Below the pieces are notes generated by a model. The model was not told where the DNA came from. It did no database searches and was given only the letters and a program-made list of their open reading frames with translations. This document shows, piece after piece, positions 43,031 to 51,854 of a stretch of 64,000 nucleotides of DNA. The stretch spans positions 9,221 through 73,220 of the forward strand of contig CATXUX010000018.1 of assembly GCA_958402795.1 (NCBI GenBank), given 5' to 3'. The translations under genes and the position numbers were made by a program. Numbering within the stretch: position 1 is the stretch's first letter; each line of letters begins with the position of its first letter. Origin of the DNA: an uncultured Lachnospiraceae bacterium. Its GTDB lineage: Bacteria > Bacillota > Clostridia > Lachnospirales > Lachnospiraceae.

Positions 43031-45451
43031 ATGGAAATGGTTCCAATTTATAAAGATCCGGAGTACTCCGTAGAAGAACGGGTAGAAGACCTGATGTCAC
43101 GAATGACGACGCAGGAAAAGGTGTGCCAGTTAAGCTGTGCTTACGCTTACGGCGGCGCCGTAGTGAACATGGAGGCGGAACTGAAGGATGGAATCGGGCA
43201 AATCGGCATGAGTTCAGGAACAATGACACTGGAAGAAAATGCAGAGCTGGTCAATACAGCGCAAGAGTATCTGCTGAAACATACACGGCTTGGAATCCCT
43301 GCGATCTTCCATGTAGAGACCCTAAACGGCGGATCTCTGACGGAAGCGACGACATATCCGGTTCCAATCGGACTGGCGGCGTCATGGAACCCGGAAGAGG
43401 TAGAGAAAATGGCAGGACAGATCCGGGATGAAATGACTGCATCCGGGCAGAGTATGGCGTTTGCGCCGGTGCTTGACGTCGCCAGAGATCCAAGATGGGG
43501 ACGTATGGGCGAGACATATGGGGAAAGTCCGACCTTGATCTCCGCCATGGGAACCGCATATGTCCGCGGAATTCAGGGAGAAAATCTGGAAAAGGGTATG
43601 GCGGCATGTGCAAAGCATTTCCTCGGATATGCGGCAAGTGAGGGCGGCATGAACATGTCAGGCGCCCACATCGGAGCACGGGAATTGAGAGAAATCTATG
43701 CAAAACCATTTGCGGCGGCGATTCAGGATGCCGGATTAAAAGGCGTGATGAACTGTTATCTGGCGATAGACGGAGAGCCGGTCACCGGATCCAAAAAGTA
43801 TCTGACCGGACTGCTTCGGGACGAACTGGGATTTGATGGCGTCGTAGTGTCAGATTACGGCTCGATCGATAAGCTGTGTGATGTATTCGGAATCGCGGAA
43901 GACAAGGCGAGAGCAGGTGAACTTGCGCTCCGTGCGGGCGTGGATACGGAAACACCCCGGCGGCTTTGTCTGAACGATACGTTCGTGGAGCGGCTGGAAA
44001 ACGGTGAAATTCCAATGGAGATCGTGGACACTGCACTTCGCCGGACGCTGAGGCTGAAGTTCGAACTGGGGTTGTTTGAAGAGCCATATGCAGATGTGGA
44101 GAAGATGAAAGCAGTCTACAGTGATGCCAGTCATAAAAAGACGGCATATCAGCTTGCATGCGAGAGTATGACGTTATTAAAAAATGACGGACAGATTCTT
44201 CCGCTGAAGGAGAAAAAAACGATTGCGGTGATCGGACCGGGCGCGGGAAATTACCGTGCACTGTTCGGCGGCTATACGTATCCGGCATTTTATGAAGGAA
44301 TGCGCGCAATGCTGTCCGGACTAAGCAAAAGCATGGGACTTCAGGGCGTAGACGCACAGGACGCACAGCGGGCGTATCTGGAAGCGCGTCTGGCACAGAT
44401 GCCGGAAGTAGAGCAATTGATCAAAGAGCATTATCCGGGAGTGAAAACCGTATATGAAGCAATCCGGGATACCGCGGCAGAGGACTTCCGTGATGTGGAG
44501 GTGCGGTATGCCGAAGGCTGCGGCTATCTTGATCCGGACCGCTCTGGGTTTGAGGAGGCATGCAGGCTGGCCAAAAGCAGTGACGTCGTATTGTTTGTAT
44601 GTGGCGGACGGAACGGATCCGGTGCAGGATGTACGATGGGCGAAAATGTGGACACCAGTCAGATTGGTCTGCCGGGGGTACAGGAAGAACTGGCGGATGC
44701 GTTGTTCCAAACGGAAACTCCCGTGGTGATCGTCCATATGGACGGAAAACCGTTGTCGGGAGTGCAGGTAAACACACAGGCGGCGGCAGTGCTGGAGGCA
44801 TGGCATCCGGGGCAGATGGGCGCACAGGCAATTGCAGATACCTTGTTCGGGAAAAACAACCCCTGCGGAAAGCTTCCGGTAACGGCAGTCCGCCATGCAG
44901 GCCAGATTCCGGTGTATGTAGAGCAGCACAGAGGTAGCGGCGTATCGGGAAGAGGACTGGGAAATAATAGTATTACACAGGGATATGTAGAGGAACCGGG
45001 ATTCCCGCTGTATCCGTTTGGATTCGGACTGTCGTATACCACATTTGCAATCACGGACTGCCGGATGTCTGACCGCGAGATATCTTCAGGAGGGCGCACG
45101 ACGGTCACATGCCGGGTATCGAATACAGGAAAGACAGATGGAGCTGCGATCGTGCAGTTATATTTTACAGATAAACAGGCGCTTGTTACAAGACCGCAGA
45201 AAGAACTGGCAGGGTTTCTTCGGATTCCGCTGAAGGCAGGAGAGAGTAAAGAAGCAGAATTTGTGTTCTGTGCAGATCAAAGCGCGTATATGGATCCCGA
45301 CGGAAACTGGAGAGTCGAGAGCGGAGAGGTGGAACTCTTGCTCGGCGATTCCTCAGAAGAACTGCAGTCTGCCGGTACGGCCCGGATCCGTGATACAAAG
45401 ATATTAGAAAAAGGCAGGCGGACATATTTTAGTTCAGCAGATGTGAAATAA
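43031..45451 (+). CDS. GH3-family beta-glycosidase A (beta-glucosidase/xylosidase type)
   Basis: An 806-residue GH3 enzyme with the usual order: TIM-like barrel (about 1-330) with APVLDVARDPRWGR and AKHFLGYAASEGG, nucleophile Asp in VVSDYGSIDK near residue 279, then the alpha/beta sandwich (ACESMTLLKNDGQILPL onwards) and a C-terminal fibronectin-like domain (FGLSYTTFAITD). It has a strong AGAAGGAGGGTGAG site. It is cytoplasmic and first in its operon. The close match to xylosidase-type GH3 in the RDPRWGR region suggests beta-xylose, beta-glucose or alpha-arabinopyranose release. Confidence 0.92.
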   Translation: MEMVPIYKDPEYSVEERVEDLMSRMTTQEKVCQLSCAYAYGGAVVNMEAELKDGIGQIGMSSGTMTLEENAELVNTAQEYLLKHTRLGIPAIFHVETLNGGSLTEATTYPVPIGLAASWNPEEVEKMAGQIRDEMTASGQSMAFAPVLDVARDPRWGRMGETYGESPTLISAMGTAYVRGIQGENLEKGMAACAKHFLGYAASEGGMNMSGAHIGARELREIYAKPFAAAIQDAGLKGVMNCYLAIDGEPVTGSKKYLTGLLRDELGFDGVVVSDYGSIDKLCDVFGIAEDKARAGELALRAGVDTETPRRLCLNDTFVERLENGEIPMEIVDTALRRTLRLKFELGLFEEPYADVEKMKAVYSDASHKKTAYQLACESMTLLKNDGQILPLKEKKTIAVIGPGAGNYRALFGGYTYPAFYEGMRAMLSGLSKSMGLQGVDAQDAQRAYLEARLAQMPEVEQLIKEHYPGVKTVYEAIRDTAAEDFRDVEVRYAEGCGYLDPDRSGFEEACRLAKSSDVVLFVCGGRNGSGAGCTMGENVDTSQIGLPGVQEELADALFQTETPVVIVHMDGKPLSGVQVNTQAAAVLEAWHPGQMGAQAIADTLFGKNNPCGKLPVTAVRHAGQIPVYVEQHRGSGVSGRGLGNNSITQGYVEEPGFPLYPFGFGLSYTTFAITDCRMSDREISSGGRTTVTCRVSNTGKTDGAAIVQLYFTDKQALVTRPQKELAGFLRIPLKAGESKEAEFVFCADQSAYMDPDGNWRVESGEVELLLGDSSEELQSAGTARIRDTKILEKGRRTYFSSADVK

Positions 45452-45500
45452 AAAATAGAAATGAAGCATAGAAACATGCTTTATTTGTGGGAGGTTAATC

Positions 45501-46889
45501 ATGGCAAAAGAGAAAAAGCAAAAACAAAAAGATCCGAACAAGCTCGGTGTAGGACGTTTACTTGCATGGAAGAGTTCGGACGTGGCACAGGCGGGAATCC
45601 AGGCGATCGTGATCGGATATCTGACGCTGTACTGTACAGATACATTGGGAATCAACCCGGCGCTGGTGGGAACGCTTCTGCTGGCAAGTAAGATCATCGA
45701 TGCATTTACCGATGTCTTTGCCGGATGGCTGGTGGACAATACCCACACGCGTTTCGGAAAAGGAAGAACCTATGAATTGTGTATCGTGGGCGTGACACTC
45801 TGCTCCATCGCACTGTTTTCGGCAAGTCCCGAGTGGTCGCAGTTCTTCAAATGCGCATGGATCTTCGTGATGTACACGATGGTATTTTCCATCTTTACCA
45901 CACTTCGCGGGGCGGCAGGAACACCGTATACGATCCGTGCATTCAGCAACAATCAGGTGCTGATCACAAAAGTAGCTTCTTACGGCGGGATCATTACAAT
46001 GGCAGCTTCCATCGCGATCAACGTTGCATTTCCGATCGTGATGAGCCGTCTGGCAACCAGCGCGTCCGGGTGGACGGCAACCATTGCGATCTTCGCGATT
46101 CCGCTGACACTGATCGGCGTGCTCAGGTTCTTCCTGATCAAAGAGGACCCGTCGGTAGATGCCGGAAACCAGTATCAGAAAGTATCTCTCAAAGAGATCT
46201 TTACCATGTTCAAAGTCAATAAGTATGTATGGCTGTTTGCCTGCATCATGCTCTGCTACAACATCATGACGGCGATCGGAGCAGGCACTTACTATTTCAA
46301 ATGGGTTATAGGGGATGTGTCAATGATGTCTCTGGTATCCATGTTTTCCGTCATCACACTGCCGCTGATGTTTACGTTCCCGGCGATCATGAAAAAAATC
46401 GGTACGATGGGCGACATGGTAACGAGCTTCTGCGTGATCGGAATCGTAGGATATGTGATCGTATTTTTCTCCAATGACTGGATGCCGGGCGTGCTGGTGG
46501 GCGGAATGATCGGTGCGATCGCGACTCTGCCGCTTGCGTATTATGGAGTCCTCTTCATTATGAAGTGCTGTACATACAATGAGATGCAGGGACTGCCGAG
46601 AATGGACGGCTCTTCCGCAATTCTGTCGAACTTTACCAGCAAGGTCGGTTCTGCGCTTGGTTCTGCGATCACCGGCGTACTGCTGGGAGCAGCCGGATAT
46701 CTGACCGGAGAATCCGTAACCGTGCAGCCGGACAGCGCGATCCTGATGATCCGTGTTCTGTATGCGATCGTACCGGTCGTTGCACTTGTGATCATCGCGG
46801 TATGCTGTAAGAAATTTGCCGTACTGGAAAAACAGATTCCGGCATGGGAAGAAAAACGGAAGAAACAGATGGAGGAGAAAGAAGCATGA
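45501..46889 (+). CDS. GPH-family glycoside/cation symporter 3
   Basis: Twelve-helix GPH symporter of 462 residues. VGRLLAWKSSDVAQAG and DNTHTRFGKGRTYEL mark it as a close paralogue of symporter 2. The ends are Lys/Gln- and Lys/Glu-rich and cytoplasmic. GGGAGG lies upstream, after a weak hairpin (AAGCAT / ATGCTT, 45464-45481) that might trim the transcript. The stop overlaps the GH1 start as ATGA, so uptake and beta-glucosidase production are coupled. Confidence 0.92.
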   Translation: MAKEKKQKQKDPNKLGVGRLLAWKSSDVAQAGIQAIVIGYLTLYCTDTLGINPALVGTLLLASKIIDAFTDVFAGWLVDNTHTRFGKGRTYELCIVGVTLCSIALFSASPEWSQFFKCAWIFVMYTMVFSIFTTLRGAAGTPYTIRAFSNNQVLITKVASYGGIITMAASIAINVAFPIVMSRLATSASGWTATIAIFAIPLTLIGVLRFFLIKEDPSVDAGNQYQKVSLKEIFTMFKVNKYVWLFACIMLCYNIMTAIGAGTYYFKWVIGDVSMMSLVSMFSVITLPLMFTFPAIMKKIGTMGDMVTSFCVIGIVGYVIVFFSNDWMPGVLVGGMIGAIATLPLAYYGVLFIMKCCTYNEMQGLPRMDGSSAILSNFTSKVGSALGSAITGVLLGAAGYLTGESVTVQPDSAILMIRVLYAIVPVVALVIIAVCCKKFAVLEKQIPAWEEKRKKQMEEKEA

Positions 46890-48160
46890 AAAAATTTGAC
46901 AAGGGTTTTCTGCTTGGTGCGTCGACTGCGGCGCATCAGGTAGAAGGAAATAATACACACAGCGATTTCTGGGCAATGGAGCAGATGGAATATTCCAGTT
47001 TTGACGAACCTTCCTTAGATGCGGTCGACCATTACCATCATTTTAAAGAGGATATTGATCTGATGGCAGAGGCGGGACTGAACGCGTACCGCTTTTCCAT
47101 CGAATGGGCGAGAATTGAACCGGAACATGGAAAATTTGATGAATCTGAAATCGCACATTACCGGGAAGTGCTGGAGTACTGCCGGGAAAAGGGAATCGAG
47201 CCGGTCGTGACCATGCATCATTTTTCTTCACCAAAGTGGCTGATTGAAGAAGGCGGCTGGGAAAATGAGGAAACAATCGGAAAGTTTGCAGACTACTGTG
47301 CGTACACGGTGAGACAGCTTGGCTCGCTGATGCAGTATGTATGTACGATCAACGAAGCAAATATGGGAATCCAGATGGCTGCGATCACCGCACGCTATGC
47401 CAAAATGATGCAGAGCAGCGAGAACTCCAATCTTCAGGTCGGGGTAAATCTGGGCGGAAATGCATTTGCAGAGCGGATGCAGAAGCAGGCGGAAGAAAAT
47501 CAAAAGGTGTTTGGAACCGTGAAACCGGAAACTTTTTTGAGCGGCAGGACAAAAGCAGGCGATGAGATTATTATGCAGGCACATCAGGCGGCCAAGACGG
47601 CAATGAAACAAATCTGCCCGGAACTGAAAGTAGGTCTCACGTTATCGCTGCATGATATTCAGCCGCTGCCGGGCGGAGAAGCGCTGGCAAAGAAAGAGTG
47701 GGAAGAGGAATTCCTGCACTATCTCCCGTATCTCAGAGAAGATGACTTTTTTGGCCTTCAGAACTACACGAGAACCTTGATCGGCAAAGAAGGGACGCTT
47801 CCGGTTCCGAAAGGGACGGAGACCACGCAGATGGGATATGAATTTTATCCGCAGGCGCTCGGTCATGTGATCCGCACCGTATATCAGGAATTGAAGCTGC
47901 CGATTCTCGTAACAGAGAACGGAATCGGAACAGCAGATGATAAGAGAAGAATTGCATTTATCGAAGAAGCACTCAAAGGAGTGGCAGAGTGTAAGGAGGA
48001 TAAGATTCCGGTCATCGGATATCTGCACTGGTCGCTTCTGGATAACTTTGAATGGCAGAAAGGATTTTCCAGAACATTCGGACTGATCGCGGTGGACAGG
48101 ACAACACAGAAGCGCTATCCGAAAGAGAGTCTGGGATATCTGGGGCAGTTTTGCAGCTAA
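46886..48160 (+). CDS. GH1-family beta-glycosidase
   Basis: A 424-residue TIM-barrel enzyme. The start MKKFDKGFLLGASTAAHQVEG is the GH1 consensus N-terminus and overlaps the symporter stop as ATGA; GGAGGAGAAAG sits upstream. The acid/base Glu is in TINEAN near residue 154 (usually TxNEP) and the nucleophile Glu in LVTENGIG near residue 350. The C-terminal LHWSLLDNFEWQKGF segment is standard. It is shorter than the usual 450-480 residues. It probably hydrolyses the innermost beta-glucoside; a 6-phospho specificity is unlikely because no PTS gene is nearby. Confidence 0.9.
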   Translation: MKKFDKGFLLGASTAAHQVEGNNTHSDFWAMEQMEYSSFDEPSLDAVDHYHHFKEDIDLMAEAGLNAYRFSIEWARIEPEHGKFDESEIAHYREVLEYCREKGIEPVVTMHHFSSPKWLIEEGGWENEETIGKFADYCAYTVRQLGSLMQYVCTINEANMGIQMAAITARYAKMMQSSENSNLQVGVNLGGNAFAERMQKQAEENQKVFGTVKPETFLSGRTKAGDEIIMQAHQAAKTAMKQICPELKVGLTLSLHDIQPLPGGEALAKKEWEEEFLHYLPYLREDDFFGLQNYTRTLIGKEGTLPVPKGTETTQMGYEFYPQALGHVIRTVYQELKLPILVTENGIGTADDKRRIAFIEEALKGVAECKEDKIPVIGYLHWSLLDNFEWQKGFSRTFGLIAVDRTTQKRYPKESLGYLGQFCS

Positions 48161-48197
48161 CACAATCGGGTTGGACAAAAAAGAGGATGTGATAAGT

Positions 48198-49781
48198 ATG
48201 GAAAAGATACAGCTTGGAAGGATTTTCACAGACGGTATGATACTTCAATGTGAAAAGCCTGTAAAAATATGGGGAAGCAGTCAGGAGAAGACGGAACTCC
48301 CCGTTTTGATAAATGGAACGGAGATCAAACGGATATGTGTGGACAAAGGAGCGTTCTCCTTTGTCCTGCCTCCGCAGGAAGCGCAGGAGAATGCCGTACT
48401 TCAAATCGGAGATCTGATCCTAAGGAACGTGGATTTTGGAGAAGTATTTCTTGCCGGAGGGCAGTCCAATATGGAATTTCTTCTGAAATACGATGTATCT
48501 CTGGAGAAAGAATTGGAACATGCGGAAGATGCGCACCTTAGGTATTATGAAGTCGGAAAGTACCAGTTTTTGGGAGAACGCGAGGAAGGCATCGTATCCG
48601 ATCCGGACTGGGACTGCTGGAAAACAGGCAGCAGGGAGAACATCCCACAGTTCAGTGCAGTGGCATGGCATTTCGCGAAGGAAATGAGGAAAACGTTTCG
48701 AATTCCGGTTGGGATCGTAAGCTGCAATTATGGGGGAACAACGGCTTCTTCCTGGATGGATCCGGCAGAATTGACAGGCGAGCTGGCAGTTTACAGAACG
48801 GAGTATGAAGAGAAGACGAAGAACCTGGATATGGAAGAATACCTGAAAATGAACCGTATGCTCCGGGCGGGCATGGCGTCTCCCGAGTCTAAAAAAGTGA
48901 TGTCGGCGATTCTCTACGGCGGAGAAAAGTTAAAGGCAATGATGGCGGAAATGCAGCAGAGTATGAAGATACAGGGCGAAGGGCAGCAGAATGCAGGAAC
49001 GTCAGCTTCCGAGACCTCTGAGGACGCAGTTCAAAAGGGAAGAGCGATGATGCAGATGACGGGACCGCATGACAAGAACCGGCCGGGCGGACTTTATGAG
49101 TCCATGCTTTCGGAGGTAAGCGGTTATGGAATCCGGGGAGTCCTCTGGTATCAGGGTGAGACGGATGAAATACATCCCCATATCTATGTACAGCTTATGG
49201 GTGCGATGATCCGGTGCTGGCGGCGAGACTGGGGAGAGGAACTTCCGTTTTTTGCCGTGCAGCTTGCGCCCTATGGAACATGGATGGGAAGCAACGGTGA
49301 AAAGTTTCCGATCCTGCGCAGGCAGCAGGAGATTGCGGTACAGACAGAAAAGGACGTCTTTTTGATTTCTTCTTCCGATGTGGGCGATGCATCTGACATA
49401 CATCCAAAACAAAAAGAACCCATCGGACACCGGCTCGCACTGGCTGTGAGAAGTGAGATATTCGGTGAACCGGTGCAGTGGAAAGCGCCGAAGCTGGTGC
49501 AGGGAGAACAGGTAAACGGAAGACTCGCACTGCAGTTCGATCATGCGGACGGCATGTATGTAAACGGAGAAAGCGTACAGGATCTTCACATTTTTGCAGA
49601 TGGAAAAGAGCTGGAAATTACCGGATTCGAAGTGCAGGGTTCCGAATTATTGCTGGAAATCCCGGAGATCTGTAAAGAAACAAAAATAAATGTAGAATAT
49701 GCCTGCACCGGATATTATGAGGTCAATCTTTATAATCAGGCAGGAATCCCGGCGATGCCTGCGTCGATCTCTGTCAGATGA
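48198..49781 (+). CDS. SGNH-type acetylesterase (sialate O-acetylesterase family)
   Basis: A 527-residue carbohydrate O-acetylesterase. The start MEKIQLGRIF follows AAGAGG; a TTG at 48171 is less likely. The nucleophile Ser90 is in LAGGQSNMEF, a Gly block lies at NYGGTTASSWMD (178-189), and the Asp-x-x-His pair is in DASDIHP near residue 399. Compared with the family there is an inserted segment of about 75 residues (220-295) with Met/Gln-rich helices and a Ser/Thr/Ala/Glu low-complexity stretch. No signal peptide is present, so it would deacetylate imported glycosides in the cytoplasm. Confidence 0.87.
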   Translation: MEKIQLGRIFTDGMILQCEKPVKIWGSSQEKTELPVLINGTEIKRICVDKGAFSFVLPPQEAQENAVLQIGDLILRNVDFGEVFLAGGQSNMEFLLKYDVSLEKELEHAEDAHLRYYEVGKYQFLGEREEGIVSDPDWDCWKTGSRENIPQFSAVAWHFAKEMRKTFRIPVGIVSCNYGGTTASSWMDPAELTGELAVYRTEYEEKTKNLDMEEYLKMNRMLRAGMASPESKKVMSAILYGGEKLKAMMAEMQQSMKIQGEGQQNAGTSASETSEDAVQKGRAMMQMTGPHDKNRPGGLYESMLSEVSGYGIRGVLWYQGETDEIHPHIYVQLMGAMIRCWRRDWGEELPFFAVQLAPYGTWMGSNGEKFPILRRQQEIAVQTEKDVFLISSSDVGDASDIHPKQKEPIGHRLALAVRSEIFGEPVQWKAPKLVQGEQVNGRLALQFDHADGMYVNGESVQDLHIFADGKELEITGFEVQGSELLLEIPEICKETKINVEYACTGYYEVNLYNQAGIPAMPASISVR

Positions 49782-49821
49782 CAGAACAATATTTGTTAAG
49801 TGATAGAAGTGAGGAAATAGT

Positions 49822-50811
49822 ATGAAAATTGAAAGAATGAATCTGACAGCAGAACAGGTAACTTTAACGGCATATCTTCTGGATGAATCCGAAGAAATGG
49901 AAAACGCAAAAGTGCGTCCGGCAGTATTGGTGTGTCCGGGCGGAGGATATCAAATGTGCTCTGACCGGGAGGCAGAGCCGGTTGCGATGGCATTCCTTGC
50001 AGAAGGTTATCACGCATTTGTCCTGCGATATTCTTTGAATGAGCAGGCACGGTTCCCGCAGCCTTTACGGGATGCAGAGGAGGCGCTGGCATTGATCCGG
50101 ATGCGCGCAGAGGAGTGGAACGTAAATCCTGAGAAAATTGCAGCCTGCGGCTTCTCGGCGGGGGGACATCTGGCTGCCTGCCTTGGAACAATGGGAAAAG
50201 AAAGACCGAATGCTATGATTCTGGGGTATCCGGTAATCCGTCATATCCCCGGTCCGGTTCTGCCCTATGAGATTCCGTCGGCGGCAGAGGCTGTGGATGC
50301 GATGACGCCGCCGGCATTTTTGTTCGCGGCTCAGAATGACATTGTAGTGCCGGTGGAACATTCTCTGAGTTTTGCATCAGCTTTAAGCGCAAATCAGATT
50401 CCGTTTGCACTGCATATCTTTCAAAACGGAGGACATGGATTTGCCTTGTCGAAAGGTATGACCGGCTCCGGGAAAAAGACAATGCTTGATCCGGAGACGA
50501 GAAAATGGTTTCCGCTGTGTATTGCGTGGCTGGAGGAACTGGGATTCGGATTCCCGGCGGAAAGTGCGGATGATCTGATTGAAAAGACGGGGGGATACAG
50601 CGTGGATCTTCCGTTTGGAATCCTCTGGAAAAATCCGGCGTGCCGGGAGATGATCGTATCTTTGATGCCGCAGATGGAGAATGTACCGGGACTGGATTCC
50701 ATTACCGATGTTTCCTTCCGCAAAATGCTGGGATATTCGCAGGATCTGCCGGAGGGGATGATCGATCAAATCGATGAGAAATTGAGGCATATTCCAATTG
50801 AGAATTCATGA
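49822..50811 (+). CDS. Alpha/beta-hydrolase, acetyl-xylan-esterase-like
   Basis: A 329-residue serine esterase. VCPGGGYQMCSDREAEPVA provides the HGG-like oxyanion loop, the nucleophile is the Ser of CGFSAGGHLAA near residue 116, the acid is in AAQNDIVVPVEHS near residue 173 and the histidine in NGGHGFALS near residue 203. The catalytic domain ends near residue 250; residues about 259-329 are the C-terminal helical module shared with the tannase, two GH78 and one GH2 enzyme. It is intracellular and in the GH3/GH1 operon, probably removing acetyl groups from imported sugars. Confidence 0.87.
   Translation: MKIERMNLTAEQVTLTAYLLDESEEMENAKVRPAVLVCPGGGYQMCSDREAEPVAMAFLAEGYHAFVLRYSLNEQARFPQPLRDAEEALALIRMRAEEWNVNPEKIAACGFSAGGHLAACLGTMGKERPNAMILGYPVIRHIPGPVLPYEIPSAAEAVDAMTPPAFLFAAQNDIVVPVEHSLSFASALSANQIPFALHIFQNGGHGFALSKGMTGSGKKTMLDPETRKWFPLCIAWLEELGFGFPAESADDLIEKTGGYSVDLPFGILWKNPACREMIVSLMPQMENVPGLDSITDVSFRKMLGYSQDLPEGMIDQIDEKLRHIPIENS
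50596..50808 (+). other. C-terminal helical module in the 329-residue esterase
   Basis: Residues about 259-329: YSVDLPFGIL...NPACREMI...MP...VSFRKMLGYSQDLPEGMID...EKL. This is the clearest short copy of the module. Confidence 0.55.
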
Positions 50812-50823
50812 GAGGTGTATCGT

Positions 50824-51795
50824 ATGAAAAGAGAAGAAGTATTAAAAAGACTGGGATTTTCCGTTCCGGAAGGGAAGAAAAAACGTGTCATTATCCATTC
50901 GGATATCGCTGCGGAGGCAGATGATCAGTTTGCAATTGTGCATCATCTTCTGACTCCTTCCGAACATGTAGTAGGAATCATTGCGGCGAATTTTGAGTGG
51001 CGGTTCCGTACCATTCCGGCACTTAAGTCACAGCGGCTTCAGAGTATGGAAAAGAGTTATGAAGAAGGAAAGCGCCTGCTTGCGCTGATGGATATAGACG
51101 ACGTACCGTTGTATAAAGGTGCGGCGGATTATATTGCCGATAAAACTGCACTTCCGGTCAGCGAAGGATCGGAATTCATTATAAAAGAAGCCATGCGCGA
51201 CTGCGGGGAGCCGCTTTATATTGCACTTCAGGGAACCTTGACGGATCTGGCGGTGGCGTATCTGTGCAGACCAGAAATCGCAGAGCGGATCACGGCGGCA
51301 ATCTGGATCGGCGGGGGTGCTTATCCGGCGGGTGGACAGGAATCTAACCTGCAGCAGGACATTTATGCGGCGCAGGTGTTATTTGACTCCCCGATGCAGA
51401 TCTGGCAGGTTCCGCAAAATGTCTATGCCGGGATGAATATTTCCTTTGCAGAACTGGTTCAGAAGGTGAAGCCATACGGGAAAATCGGCGCTCATCTTTG
51501 TGAGACGATGTTTGCAGTCAATGACTGGTATGGAAAGTACGCTCCGCAGATATCGTTCCCACATGGAGAAATGTGGTCCATCGGCGACCAGCCGACAGTG
51601 GCGGCGCTTTTGGAAAATGAAGCAGGAAAAAACTGGCACAGACAAAAGGCGCCCCGGATTGAAGATGATATGTCCTACAGTGAAAATCCGGAGGGAAAAG
51701 AAATCTGGGTGTTTGATGGAATCGACCGGCGGTTCTTGATGGAAGATTTCTTTGCCAAAATGGAACTTGCATACAATGAGAACCGGAAAAAGTAG
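50824..51795 (+). CDS. Nucleoside-hydrolase-like protein with altered active site
   Basis: A 323-residue protein of the inosine-uridine nucleoside hydrolase fold. The start MKREEVLKRL follows GAGAGG by 8 bases. The N-terminal metal motif, normally D-x3-DD, is stretched: Asp27 then Asp33-Asp34 in HSDIAAEADDQ. WIGGGAYPAGG near residue 162 is family-like. Near the C-terminus the usual His-Asp pair appears as Gly-Asp (SIGDQPTVAAL), so the catalytic histidine seems lost. In an operon of glycosidases it may cleave another N- or O-furanoside (for example apiose or ribose) or have a non-canonical role. I would not call it a purine-salvage enzyme. Confidence 0.72.
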   Translation: MKREEVLKRLGFSVPEGKKKRVIIHSDIAAEADDQFAIVHHLLTPSEHVVGIIAANFEWRFRTIPALKSQRLQSMEKSYEEGKRLLALMDIDDVPLYKGAADYIADKTALPVSEGSEFIIKEAMRDCGEPLYIALQGTLTDLAVAYLCRPEIAERITAAIWIGGGAYPAGGQESNLQQDIYAAQVLFDSPMQIWQVPQNVYAGMNISFAELVQKVKPYGKIGAHLCETMFAVNDWYGKYAPQISFPHGEMWSIGDQPTVAALLENEAGKNWHRQKAPRIEDDMSYSENPEGKEIWVFDGIDRRFLMEDFFAKMELAYNENRKK

Positions 51796-51841
51796 AAGAA
51801 TAGAAAAAGCAGAAGAACAGAAAAAACAGAAGAATTGAAAC
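51794..51841 (+). repeat. Near-perfect 17-bp A-rich tandem repeat (2.8 copies)
   Basis: Units begin AGAAGAA at 51794, 51811 and 51828 and differ at a few positions. They fill the gap between the nucleoside-hydrolase-like gene and the next ribosome binding site (CTAGGAGGAG). Confidence 0.75.
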
Positions 51842-51854
51842 TAGGAGGAGCGAG

